DNA from: Nepenthes gracilis
Taxonomy: Eukaryota; Streptophyta; Magnoliopsida; Caryophyllales; Nepenthaceae
Assembly (NCBI GenBank): GCA_033239525.1
Contig: BSYO01000038.1
Coordinates: 3,239,556 to 3,303,555 of the forward strand
Reading direction: 5' to 3'
Length of the DNA stretch: 64,000 bases
In this document: positions 44,921 through 57,090 of the stretch, piece by piece
Numbering within the stretch: the first letter of the stretch is position 1
How the letters are laid out: every line of letters starts with the position of its first letter
The notes under the pieces: generated by a model
Told to the model about the DNA's origin: nothing
The model's input: only the letters and a program-made list of their open reading frames with translations
Databases searched by the model: none
Position numbers and translations under genes: made by a program

Positions 44921-47164
44921 AAGTAAGTTTTGATTCTTTTAGAGTTTTTATTAATTATTATGGTATGTAAGTATAATGTACCAGTTTTTAAATATCATAA
45001 TTACAAGAAATTAAGTAATATAATCAAAATTAAATTAAATACATATAAAAAAATTAGGTTTTGGATTGCGGTAGGTAGAGTGGCGGGAGACGCCTGTGGA
45101 GCTGGCGCTCAAGCGCCAACCCATGATATAAGAGTGCAACGGCTCTTTTCCGCATCATTTTACGCGAATCTAGAAGAGAGGAGAAGGAGAGAATGTGAAG
45201 GAGAAGAGAGATAAGGAAGAGATCGAGGCTTTTGAATTTAATTTCGGTTTTGAGCTAGTTAGAGAAATTATAAATTGAGTCAAGGCAAATACACTCATAT
45301 TATTTTCTTTTGTTTCTTTATACTTTTGTTCCATTTTCTTCAAGTATTCTCGTTCTGATACCCGATTAAATTTATATTTTACATTACCCATGATTTGAGT
45401 ATGCACATATATAGATTTCATTTCCGACTTCATAGTTTTGATAGTTTTTCATATGTGAAACCCTAACCCTTGCCCTAATGCTTTTATCCATTTATTTTTA
45501 GGATTTTTTCATAAATGGGCATTAGAAAATCATTACCCATACCTTGAACATGTTAATTTGTCAAATTAGTGTCCGATTTGGTAGTTTTATATAGTATTAT
45601 ACTCACCGAAATCCTAACTCGCGTCCCCTTTAATTTTACCGGAATTATTTATAATTTATATATAATTTGACTTTAAAGATTCATAACCCAACATTTATGG
45701 GCATGGGTGCTCCGTTTATTTGGTATTTATACATATATTTTGTATATGTTAATTATACGTATTTTTAAAATATTATCAGACGTAAATAATAATATTTAAC
45801 CACATGTACGATAAATATATTATCTTGTATATATTTTGAAAATTATGTTATATGCAATTGTAAATGTATTTATTGTCAAGAAGTTCTAAAGTTATATTTG
45901 GCTCATTATGGTAAGAATTTCTTAATTATTTCAAACTTTAAGATTATTTGTGAATGAATTTAAAGGCATATGAAAATTTAATCTCACAAAAATATAAAAA
46001 ATATGCATCTGTATCTATCGAAATATGAAATCTACATCCATATTTGTAAAAATGTGAAATTATGAATTTGTATCAAGTAATTAAAACTCTATAATTTGTT
46101 ATCTGTTATCTAATATTTAAAATTTTCTCCGGGTGTGAGAAGTTCAAAGAAAAAGAAGTATAAATATTTGTACAGAGTCTCCAATATGAAATATAAAAAA
46201 AATCATAAAATAGAATCAAGAATTTTTATATCAGAGGGTAGTATTCCCTAACATATCTTAAAATATTACTATCGTAAATCGAGGAATTACCTTTGGGTCG
46301 CAGGGGATATGGTGGCATAAGAATGATAACTATAAACCCAATATACTCGAGATTATAAGTGTACCGTCCGCCACGGGATATTAAATTTTAAAATATGTGG
46401 TTAGTGCCTTAGATCATATGGAGTAACATAATCATTTTCTCGATTTGACTATACCGTTAGTTGGTAAGACTTATTAGCCCTGGTCTGCAAAAATAAAAAA
46501 AAAAATTTACATATTTTAGAACCTAAATGAATCAAAAATAAAATAAAAAAGATAAATATATTCCAGAAAGTGTATTTGTTCATATTTCATGTTTATATAT
46601 CTTCATTATACCCTTATCTCATTCCTCAACTTTATTTTGCGTATATTATTTATTATCATTGATTATATTGCACTGACTGAATATTTAACTCACCCTTACT
46701 ACTTTTTTGCCTTGAAATAAGTATGAACTTAGGTCTGATGAGGTGGGATAGAATATTAGAAGTTGACTAGGCTGCTGACCATGGAAGATAACTTTGTGGA
46801 TTTAGATTTTTATAATTTTGTACCTTATGGAGTAGATTTTATGTATTATGATTTGAAGATGTGCTTATATATTATTAATGTACTGATGTTGAGTTTTTAC
46901 TACATTTTGATGGATGTATAAGTTTTCACAAATGATTATAGTTTGTATTTTGGTACCTAGTGGCATCTCTCTATCCGACGTTATATTCCAAGATGCAACG
47001 TTAGAGCTACAAAAATAATGTGACATTTAGATCCTGTGTTTGTGTGTCGTGGATATATATATATGTTTATTGTACAAGGATTTGTATAGGTTTATATTAA
47101 TTTGACAGATGTTTTTCAGTCGGAACTCTACCAGATTCCGGTTAGAAAAACGTGATCCATCACA
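44921..47164 (+). repeat. Long LTR-like repeat family A, copy 2 (uninterrupted)
   Basis: Collinear with 11609-14903 without the MITE. It starts aagtaagttttgat, has a 16-bp palindrome TGGCGCTCAAGCGCCA (45103-45118) and purine-rich leader (45170-45230), and ends gatccatcaca. The MITE target TTA (46696-46698) is single here. Copies differ at many positions, so both are old. Confidence 0.65.
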
Positions 47165-49400
47165 GTAAGACTCGAATAAATGATAATCAATCCCTATTTA
47201 ATTTGAATCACGATCTAGATTCGATATATGAATTAGGTATAATTATAGATTTTATTTTATTAATTATAAATTTTATTCAAACAAACTTTGAAAACATAAA
47301 AAACTGAAAAATAAATTTATTTATTTTTTTCTCGTTCATGTTCATATGAAAGATACTAAAACTCTACCTTTGACTCTATTTTAGAGAGCAACTTTAGTCC
47401 AACGGTAATATTATTTCAGTGTACTATAAACATTTTAAGCTCAAGTAAAAAATAATAATAATAATATCCCAAAGTTCTATATAAATATATTTATTTTTAT
47501 TTATTTATTTATTTATTTATGAAAGTGGAGAAACATGGACCAGGCTTTTTACCATTTCTTGAGCTGGGCCTCAACAATCCATTAAGGGCTTTTTGAGGCA
47601 TTATTTTTTGGGCCTTAACTATAATTTAGGCCCAGTTATTCAGAAATAATATCTTATTAATTTATATATTTTTACATTAATTTATCATTATTAAATAATA
47701 AATAAGATATTATGTTATTTAATAATATTTTTTAATATTATTCAAAAAGTATTCTTAAGGTATTTCTTATCTAACACCATGATTTACATATCCCCCACCT
47801 TATCATATCTTTAATTTTTTTAAAAAATTAATAATAATAATAATAATAATAATAATTTTTTAAAAGATATATATTCATTATCAGTCTAATAATTTCAAAA
47901 TATATGTTTTAACAGCTAATGATATCTTCAAATAATTACACTTTCATTCATACCTGAGCATATACCATTGTAAAATTTGTATTAAATCGATTATATTTAG
48001 AGTTACATTATGGCAAATTTCAATTAGAATATTTTAGGTCATATGGAGATTTGCTTTGGCAGAAATAACGTATAATGGTATATTTAATATGTCGTATTAC
48101 CTAATTAATAAATACATATGACATTCATATATAAATAATTAAATAAATAAATAAATATTTTAAAATTTGTTGCGTATAGCTCAAATAACATCCGGGCATG
48201 CTTCATAGGGATAAGGGGATCTCTATCTTTTAAACAGGTAAATGAAATTATTCTCTAAATTTAAATTATTTATTTTTAAATAAATAACTATAATTTTAAT
48301 AATTAATTTTTTATTTTATTAATAATATTAGTTAAATTATAATTATTTATCTAAAAATAAATAACTCAAATTTAAAAAATAACTCTTTTTATCTTTTAAG
48401 AGATGAAACCCTCCTTGATCCATATTTTCCATGCCGTATCAACCGGTCATTAAAAGCATATATAACGATCACGCATCAAAAATTAGCCAAATCTAAGACA
48501 TGCTTGAACAATAACCCTATTTTTTAATATTTGTTATACTATGAAGTGACATAGACTCTCTTCTCACACATAATGTTTCATTATTTCTCCAAATGATTAA
48601 AAAATATTGCTATAATATAAAATATTTAGGTTAGAACAATAAATTATAATATGATCTTAATCTTTATTATTTATTACCTTTATAATAATTTTAATTATTA
48701 AAAAATATAAGTTATTAGTTATTCTCACATCTTTTGGAATGAATATTCCTCATGAATAAATATCCCCACCGAAAAATTCCAACTAAATAGTATATTAATA
48801 ATTCCATTATAAATCCAAAACAAAATTTTTATTCCAACCAAACAAACTGGCTGTAATTGCACAAGTTCAGGGGCCTCACTCAACAGAAGGATGTTAGAGC
48901 CCTCTTATTTGAAGTCCTCTGCACTCGGAACAGTATAATTTTACTATAAGAAATTAGACGATTGACATTATAAAATAAGTCTAAAATATTTTAATATCTT
49001 ATCATAATACTGATCATCTATGTTTTCAGAATTAAAGAATTTATACCATCAAAATAACAAAAATAAAATTAAATAATAAAAATACACAAATAATACTCTA
49101 ATCAAGCATATGAGATGGCAACCTCCTTATCCACACACAAGAAAAGAAAAAGCGGCAACCTCAAAAGACAGGGAAGGACAGTCCAAGTCTCCACAGTACC
49201 TAATTATAATGGAATTCAAGTACATTTTACTCATTGACTAATGACACTATAGTTTGATGTTCAGCACATATAATTAAACCATACAAATATCATCCAACAA
49301 AGTTTTCTGTGATAAAACGACCTTTTTATTTATCCAAAAATTTTGGATCAATAATGTAATTATTACATTTTATCAATTCAGGGTTGACTAACACGAGAGA
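47165..49400. other. A+T-rich intergenic DNA
   Basis: No gene was seen. Microsatellites (ATTT)n near 47495-47518 and (AAT)n at 47829-47855 are present. Several gggcct/ggccca motifs cluster at 47565-47632 but no transcription unit follows. Confidence 0.45.
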
Positions 49401-49510
49401 ATAATCATAGTGGCCAAGGGATGTTGCGAATTCGGAGTTTGACACGGCTAAGGTTCTTCTTAGGGGTTTTAGCCTCTAGCAAGAGTCTTGGACCTCAACC
49501 CTTTATCCGA

Positions 49511-49700
49511 AAGCCCCGCATCTACATGTTCAAACAGATGACGCGGCATTGACTCCCTCGTCTACAATGCACCAAAGTTAGTGAGCATGTCCACCTACCT
49601 TGAGTAAGCCCCGCATCTACATGTTCAGACAGATGACGCGGCATTGACTCTCTCGTCTACAACGCACCAAAGTTAGTGAGCATGTCCACCTACCTTGAGT
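49511..49700 (+). repeat. 95-bp tandem duplication
   Basis: Copy 1 49511-49605 and copy 2 49606-49700 have the same length and differ at three positions by eye. Both begin aagccccgcatctacatgtt and end ccaccttaccttgagt-like (cctaccttgagt). A more diverged relative of the wider module lies at about 49905-50140. Confidence 0.93.
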
Positions 49701-50641
49701 AAAGAGAAATAATACTCAAATAGTTTGTGTACAGCTCTTTCATGATGATCTTTTCATGTATAGGTGGAATGGGGTACCCCTATTAAGTTTCTTATTTTTA
49801 TTTCTATTTTTTATAAAAATTATCTCTTTATGGGTAAGAGATGTACAGGGTTATATAAGGTTTGTACAAGTGGATGAACTCTCGAGACTGCACATGTTGA
49901 ACAGTGAGATTAGGAGTTCGGCACAGTCAAGATTCTTCTTAGGTTTTTCGGAGTCTAATTGTAGTATCGGACCTCAACCGTAGATGCTCCGTGGCTACAC
50001 GTATACAAACAAAGAATACGGAATTGATCCCCTTATCAAGGGGTATTCTCCCCCAACAACTATTGGTGCCCAAAACACAGGAAGCCCACAAGGCACCAAA
50101 GATGATAAGCACGTCCAGCCACAATTGAGGAAAACAATACAGGCACCATCAATCAATTAAGTTCATTTTTACTACCTTCTGCGAATCTATACTTGTATGG
50201 TAAGTTTCTCCATCATGATGATAAGACACACCAGTCAAAAAGCATAGAAATTGATTCTCTGCACTAAAATTTACTCAAAACAGTGGAGAGAAAAGACTCT
50301 GTGAACTGAGAAGATTACACATTTTTCATGAGAAAGAACATAACTTGAAGCTTTTTTTCCTATGAAAATTACTTTAAAAAACAAACGAACAAACAAACAG
50401 ATGGATTATATATCTCATCCTTACTGAAATGTACATGATGCATAACAAACTGAATGGTTTCTTTCCAATAAAAATCAACTCCCGATCTCTTTGTACAAGA
50501 AGATATCCAACAAAAGATGAAACAAGTGAACTAAAGAAGACAACTCACCTCCAAAATGCTGGGCTCCACGAATTCCATAATTGAACACAAAATCCCACAT
50601 TTTTGGAGCCAACATACTCAGTTCCAATCGTTCTAAGTTGA

Positions 50642-51739
50642 TCATTGCTTTCCTTTCAAAACTTGAATCAAACTCGATGCAAAACTACTAATTTTCTGAT
50701 TATCATCCTCTAAAAACCCCATACAAATTTCAAAAACCCCATCATTTTTCGCATCCGAGCACATTCTATCGCTCCAAGAACACAAAGAATTCAGTGTCGA
50801 CAATGCATATTGAATACCCCTTGAATTCCCCTTCTTCAAAATGCTCACTAGAATCTCCAAAATCGCATCGTACTTCACCATCTCTTGTCTCCCTTCTCTA
50901 CACTTCGCCAATAAAGCCAACAGCTCGACGGCTCGTTCGAGCCCCAAATCGGCAATTCTGATCAGAATGGGCACAGCCCCTGAATGCACGGCCCTCCGGC
51001 GGTTTTCCGGGAAGGTGCAGATGGTGTACAGCGCCGTCGCCGCCTCCTTCCTCTCCCGCCCTCTGCCATCCCTTAGAAGGGTAACTAGAGCCGCAATTGC
51101 ATCTGGGTATGAGCCAATTGTAGCCTTATTCACCTCCACAACGGCGAGACTCGTCAAAACGGTGGCGGCCACCGCATGGCAATCCGGCGAGCCGCCTCGT
51201 AGGGCGGCTACGATTCGCCCAATTGCCCCCTCCGCCACCAACCCCACCTTGTTGTCATCATCCAAACTCAGGTTCAACAGCAACGACAGAGCCTTTTCTT
51301 GAAGACCTGGATCGTCCGAGTCAACACACCGTAACACGGCCGAGACAGCGCCGGACTCGGTAAGTTTCCTGCGGAAACCCGGATTGCTTTTCAGCAGCTT
51401 GTTAAGTTGACTCAGAGACTGGAGCTTTGTGCCCGCAGAGGAAGAAGGCGAAGTAAGAGAATAAACTAAGGCTTGGGTCTCCTGGTGGTGGGTCGCCGCC
51501 GCCTTCGGCGGCGACAGCTGGGTATAGTTGGAGATTAAGCTCCGGAGGGCATGGTTGGGAATAAGTGAAGGAGGCTCCGGGAGCTGGAATTTGGTAATCG
51601 GGCATGTCCGGTGGCCGGAGTCTAACCACCGTTGGATTGATGACCGGTCAAACGTGTGGCCCGAGGAGAGTATCACCGGGTCCGCCATTATCTCCAACGA
51701 GATCGGGCACTTGAAGTCGTCCGGTAGCTGCGCTGCCAT
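50642..51739 (-). CDS. PUB8: U-box/ARM-repeat E3 ubiquitin ligase, PUB8-like
   Basis: The 365-residue single-exon protein has an N-terminal U-box at residues 7-76 (FKCPISLEIMADPVILSSGH, then DRSSIQRWL and TCPIT, LIPNHALRSLI), which recruits E2 enzymes. ARM-type helical repeats fill about residues 100-360 (LQEKALSLLLNLSLDDDNKV, VEVNKATIGSYPDAIAALV) and would hold substrates. Length and motif order closely follow Arabidopsis PUB8, which is also short and lacks a UND domain. It is likely cytosolic; the substrate is unknown. The start MAAQLPDDFKCP is supported by the family's typical few residues before the U-box. The gene is G+C-rich against its flanks, and its leader holds a long GA tract. Confidence 0.94.
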   Translation of the reverse strand: MAAQLPDDFKCPISLEIMADPVILSSGHTFDRSSIQRWLDSGHRTCPITKFQLPEPPSLIPNHALRSLISNYTQLSPPKAAATHHQETQALVYSLTSPSSSAGTKLQSLSQLNKLLKSNPGFRRKLTESGAVSAVLRCVDSDDPGLQEKALSLLLNLSLDDDNKVGLVAEGAIGRIVAALRGGSPDCHAVAATVLTSLAVVEVNKATIGSYPDAIAALVTLLRDGRGRERKEAATALYTICTFPENRRRAVHSGAVPILIRIADLGLERAVELLALLAKCREGRQEMVKYDAILEILVSILKKGNSRGIQYALSTLNSLCSWSDRMCSDAKNDGVFEICMGFLEDDNQKISSFASSLIQVLKGKQ

Positions 51740-51752
51740 TATCCCGCCCCCC

Positions 51753-51789
<37 letters not shown>

Positions 51790-51804
51790 TCTATCTCTCT
51801 CTCC
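51753..51804 (-). repeat. (GA)n tract in the 5' leader of the U-box gene
   Basis: On the sense strand an imperfect GA repeat with GATA interruptions ends, via a G run, 13 nt before the ATG. GA/CT tracts in plant leaders and core promoters can bind BPC-type GAGA factors and are often polymorphic in length. Confidence 0.9.
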
Positions 51805-52019
51805 CTATCTATCCCTTTCCTTCTCTCTCCTCAGTGACAGGGGCTCTTGAGGTCTCGAATTTCTCTGAGAAAGGGGGAGAGGATGAAGGGCAAAGCAGAA
51901 AAACACGACGTTGCTACTGTGTAAGTGAATTACCATTCTGCCCTTGTTTTGACCAGGAAATCCTGATCTGTTGGGGGCGTTTGAGTTCATCGCAGGGGCA
52001 GTTTGGGTATTAGGTTACC

Positions 52020-52162
52020 GTTTGCCATTTATTTAAATTCATCTGTCGCTTCCCCGATAACGGAGAGGCAGAATAACCTCTTATATTCCTTTTGGTCATT
52101 TTCAAAATTTGAAATTATTAATAAATTAAAAATTATACCATTAAAATGAAAAATTAAATTAA

Positions 52163-52193
<31 letters not shown>

Positions 52194-52800
52194 GCGGTTA
52201 AATAATTTTAAAAATAAAAAATGAAATTACGATAGCAGCCCTCGTGATGGGAAGGTGGGGAAAGTCATAACTGTGGCCCAACTTTTCAATTGATGACACA
52301 GCAAAAACCATATTTCGGGTGTTCGTGTGGACGAGGATACTTTAGGGATTTCACATGGTGACAACGGTCCGTTGAAATTAATTTTAGATAAGATTAGGTC
52401 TAGTTTGGCCCCCGAGAATTTCAAATTGAAATTCAGATTTTTTTTTTTTTGAATAATTTTAATTCTGTTGTTTGATGTAATCTGAAATTAAATTTTTATT
52501 TTTTTAATTTTTTTTAAATTAAAAAATATTGTAAAATATTTTTTTGTAATTTATAGGATAGAATTGATAATTATAATTTTGATATTAATAATTTACTTTC
52601 TATTTAATAAACATTTAAACAATTATATATAATTTATTGATGAATTATTTTTTGTCTTGAATTACTATAATACCCTTGGTAGGTCAACTGAGCAAAACTC
52701 AAAAACTGTGAGCAAAGCATAATCTCATATTGAATTCGAGCCACAGGTTTTATTTTAGGTTAATATTATTTATATATATTTTTATATTGATTGGTCCTTC
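52020..52800. other. Upstream flank of the U-box gene and A+T-rich spacer
   Basis: Contains the promoter of the minus-strand U-box gene, but no clear TATA element was located. An (ATT)n tract lies near 52170-52192. Confidence 0.4.
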
Positions 52801-53880
52801 ACCCATGAACCAATCCGAATGTTAAGATCTATAATGAAAAGGTTATCCGGAAGCCATGGCTTAAAAAGATGGGCAACAAACAGGAGAGACAAGTTCAAGA
52901 TCCGAACGTCCCAACCGGCTCAATTGTTCAAAATAACCTCGTCAACCCAATCACGACAGCTCACGATTCTCTTCCCATATACTGAAGAAACTTATCATAA
53001 CCAATCAATACAGTCTGACAAATATTCTAAGAATATTTGTCTGCATTCATACGATCGCTCCCAAAATGATAACGGTAATCTGACGGATTTTCTCTCAAAA
53101 GTAATTACTATATTGGGATTTTCTTATTCATTTGGACAGCTCAGCGAAAGATTGTTACCAACCAAAGAAGGTCAAATTACCCGCCGTCGCTATAAATACC
53201 CCTTCACTATAGTAGATAAAGGGACACAAGATTAGACATCATAGAAAAATACAACCGAAAACTCTCCCCAAGTAAGTGAGTTTCGAGTGAGACTCTGCCA
53301 CCATCGTCAAGTATTCCAATTGCACTCTGACAACTGTATAACCGGCAAAAATGCTCCCTTCTAAGCATATCTCTCTCTCTAAAACGCTCCCTGTTGAGTA
53401 CATTTTTTGGGCCATGCCTTCCATCCAGGAGGCTTTTCATCCAAGCGCCATACACTCCATCCAGGAGGCCCTCCACCTAGGCGTCATATCCTCCATTTAG
53501 ACACCATACCCTCCATCTAGGAGCTTGATCCTCCATCTTCTGTAAATTGCTCCTCAACTGGGCACACCTCTAAGCCGTCCCTACCCATGTCATCTCTAAA
53601 CCGCCTCTCAGTCGGGCACACATTTAAACTGTGCCCTAATTGAGCACATCTCTAAACCACCCCTCAGTCAGATTCATCCACACTCAATCGCCCATCACAT
53701 CATCCACGCATTTCTTACAACCTCACATCTTTCTATCCGTTGAAAAAAAATTTTCACTTCAGCGTCGAAGAATAAATCAAGATGTAAGTCCTGTCAATTC
53801 TTTGACCTCTTATTTGTTAGTTATGTTGCACAGGATTCAAGTTATCATTAATGGAGACCAAACCTACATGAGTTTGATTT
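52800..53880 (+). repeat. LTR-like retroelement remnant
   Basis: The region has a TATA-type box gctataaatacccc (about 53190), followed by transcribed-leader-like CT-rich sequence, degenerate short repeats (ccatccaggaggc; tctaaaccgcctctcagtc), and cttcagcgtcgaag, similar to the leader segment near 57360-57380. A perfect 25-bp palindrome lies at 53017-53041. The frame 52819-53235 lies across the U3-like part and has no domain. No termini were fixed. Confidence 0.45.
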
Positions 53881-55142
53881 GACTAAGGAAGATTGTGAGG
53901 CTCCTTAATCTGTACAATAATTCAGATCTAATAACGCATCATATATATATTTATATTTTAAAATTATTAAAAATGAATATGAATCTTATTTTTATTTATA
54001 TTTTTTATTTTTATATATTAATTTTAATAATTTTGCTAAAAATAAGTATATAAATAAATATAAAAATATTATTTTTTATTTTTTTACAACTTAAAATATT
54101 GAACTTGCCAAAAAAAAAACTTGAAATATTGAACTTACCAAAAAAAAAACTTGAAATATTGAATAATCTTATTATGATTTTTTTCTTTTTCTTTTTCTTT
54201 TTTTTTTTTTTTTGGTTTTTTTGGTTTGGAGGAGATTTTTTCAACGCTTCTTTTTATATTATTTTCCTGCATTTGGTCATCTTTTTTCTTTTTTCTTTTG
54301 TTGGTGGGTGGGACTTTTTATAAAAGAAAAATAATACTAATTTTTTTATTTTATAATTATATTATTTAAAAAATAAAAAAATAGTTCTCTTTTATTAAAT
54401 ATTTATTTTTAAAATAAATAGTTATTTTTTAAATCCTTATGAAAAAGTTAATGTCACGTTATTTTTTTCATATAAATAATATATTAAAAAAATATATGAG
54501 TTATATTTTACTTTATAAATAAACATTAAAGCCTAAAAGAGATATAACATAAGAGGAAAATTAATCTCATGCTTACACTTTATCCAATTGCCATTAATTT
54601 GTATTAGGGGAATTTGGAAAGCATATCTCTTTAAAGAGATGTACTTAGCACATCTCACACTTTTTCCATTAAATATTTATTCAACTGTTAAAATTTAAAT
54701 ATATAAAAATATTATATACAATATTTTTTTATAGATATTTTTTATAATATTAACAGCAGTTAAATCTAAAATTTAATATTAAATTCTTTAAAAAAATAAT
54801 TATTCTGAAGATTTTTTAGATTTTAAAAATCATCAGTTAAATCTTTTAAATTTAAGGATGACCATAATTTTGATTTTTTTTATGAAAATTCAAATATAGA
54901 ATTAATTTTTAATTAATCTGATGCATAGCAATAACATAGCTCAAATAGCTTTAATCAACTTACATAGCCCATTTATAACTGTTTTAAAAATCACTTTTAC
55001 CTGTCACAGACATAAACTTCTAAATGATAATTTTAAAAATATAAGTAAAAATATATTTTTCATCTTAAAATAATATATCTGACACAATATAAAACTTATT
55101 CATTAATTGATACATCACCAAAATGGATAAATCCGAACCCAA
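53881..55142. other. A+T-rich intergenic DNA
   Basis: A 30-bp tandem repeat lies at 54090-54163 (two copies plus a partial third, cttgaaatattgaactt then an A run), followed by a T-rich tract. No gene was seen. Confidence 0.5.
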
Positions 55143-55316
55143 ATATAAGAATATGAACTATTAAAATAGTTCACGTCATCAAAAAACCGCTCTATCAAAG
55201 CATACGAATTGCCAAACCCATTGGCAGCAATATAAGAATACGAACTATTAAAATAGTTCACGTCATCAAAAAACCGCTCTATCAAAGCATACGAATTGCC
55301 AAACCCATTGGCAAGC
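55143..55316 (+). repeat. 87-bp tandem duplication with palindromes
   Basis: Copy 1 55143-55229 and copy 2 55230-55316, nearly identical. Each holds the inverted repeat gaactattaaaatagttc (first at 55155-55172). The end of copy 2 forms a perfect 10-bp-stem hairpin with following bases (55304-55313 and 55317-55326, loop agc). Confidence 0.92.
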
Positions 55317-55803
55317 TGCCAATGGGTGAGTAATCAAAAGGCGAGTAGCCAGAACCGACTCTTATTGGTCAATGTCAGTCGCGCACCACATTTGAGGCTA
55401 TTGAGAAACATTATTTAGAAAACCATGTAAATGACATTTTACATTAAAATTGCCCATTGTGTGATGCGAATTCTACATAAAAAAGTTTAAGGTAGAACTT
55501 CTGACTTATAAGTTTGGAATACTCTTTTCCTATAGGACGTCCTTTTTGGATGGGGTTCTCCCCATAAGACATCCTTAGGGATGGTTCTTTTTCGAACCGA
55601 CACGACATTGAGGGTTATCTGCGGAGGTTACGACAAAAATGACCAACTAAAGAAAAGTTACATGTGGAGGAGGCGGCCTGCTTATTGCGTGCGTCGGGAC
55701 AAAATAAAGTATTGTATGAGAGTGAATAGAGCTAGCACATTACGAAGTTTGAGAAAGTATAGCCATCCAATTTATAAATTCGAATGGGAGAGGAATGATG
55801 CAC

Positions 55804-56059
55804 GCATCATTATATCATATAAATCATAATTTTATCATAACACAACATTATTTACTCAAAATGATTATATGAGTTAAGTAAATGATTAGATAATGAAATA
55901 ATCTAAATAATTATAAAATGACAATTCCACAATAATTGTATTAAATAAATTAAAAGCTATAAAGGTCAATGAATTATCTCTTATATAATATCACCGTCTT
56001 TATAAATACAAGCTCCCTCACCGGCCTTAGCAATTAAATGGTCATTTTTTATATCCTTA
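55804..56059 (+). repeat. Direct repeat D, left copy
   Basis: Matches 56800-57090 (tcatataaatcataatttta; gattagataatgaaataatc; aaaagctataaaggtcaat; ctttataaatacaagctccc; aattaaatggtcattttt). It ends in the TTA used as target by the adjacent MITE. Confidence 0.85.
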
Positions 56060-56778
56060 CAAGACGCGTTTGTTATTAAAATGGAGGTTAGGGTGGATCG
56101 AATAAGGAAATTGCTATTCCTATATTTGATTGTTGGAATAGGCTAGTTGAAATTTGCAACGTTTGGTTTATAGAATTATATAATGAATAAGGTGTCGGAC
56201 CTACGATTAATTATAAAAATATATTATATAAAATCGGTTATACGTCGACATATATATAATTATATATATAATATGTACATGTTATTATAAATTATTATTT
56301 AATATACTATATTATTTTATCATCGCAAAAAATACATATTTAATAAATATATAATATATTACATATTATAAAAATAATATAAAAAAATAATATTATAATT
56401 ATCATATTATTTTATATAATATAATATATATTTAATACATATTATTCAATATACATAATTTATTATTAAAATAAATTTTTTTATAATACAGAAAATTAAA
56501 AATATCATCATGCTCCAATTAAGGTTACAAATAAAAATGTATTATATCCCTAAAAAATATCATCATGTAAAAACTGTATACAATTAAAATTTTAATAAAT
56601 ACAATAAAAATATAAAAAATATTTTTATGCGTCTTTGAGGGTATATTTGGAATATAAAAAATATTTGTGTCGGGAATAAAAAAAACCATCTTCCCGATTT
56701 ATAAGTTTTGAATTGTTATTTTCCCATAAAAGAAATCATTTTGGGGTTGATAATAGAATTTTCCCCCAAACATAGGGT
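56060..56778. mobile_element. Second, decayed Tourist-like MITE copy
   Basis: A 719-bp insert starts caagacgcgtttgtta and ends ccccaaacataggg, flanked by TTA (56057-56059, 56779-56781). Its 56105-56195 part (ttgctattcctatatttg, ttggaatag, aacgtttggtttatagaatt) aligns with 13568-13655 of the first MITE. The interior is AT-rich. Confidence 0.7.
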
Positions 56779-56799
56779 TTATGCTGAATTTTTTTAAGC

Positions 56800-57090
56800 G
56801 TCATTGTGTCATATAAATCATAATTTTATCGTAATATAATATTATTTACTCAAAACGATTATATTGATTAAGTAAATGATTAGATAATGAAATAATCTAA
56901 ATAATTACAAAAATGATATATACTATATTACATATTATAAAAATAATCTAAATAAATAATTTATATTAAATAATTTTAAATTAAAAGCTATAAAGGTCAA
57001 TAAATTATCTCTTATATAAGATCACCGTCTTTATAAATACAAGCTCCCTCACCAACCTCAGCGATTAAATGGTCATTTTTCAGACCCTTA
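56800..57090 (+). repeat. Direct repeat D, right copy
   Basis: Paralogue of 55804-56059 with an added AT-rich segment near 56920-56985. Its final TTA (57088-57090) is not interrupted by a MITE. A TATA-like ctttataaatacaagc lies near its end. Confidence 0.8.

Noticed and set aside
50841..51302. 153-residue plus-strand frame opposite the U-box gene
   Set aside because: Antisense shadow of the ARM-repeat coding region; no domain.
52819..53235. 138-residue plus-strand open frame
   Set aside because: It spans an LTR-like region across the probable TATA box; no domain or homologue is recognised.
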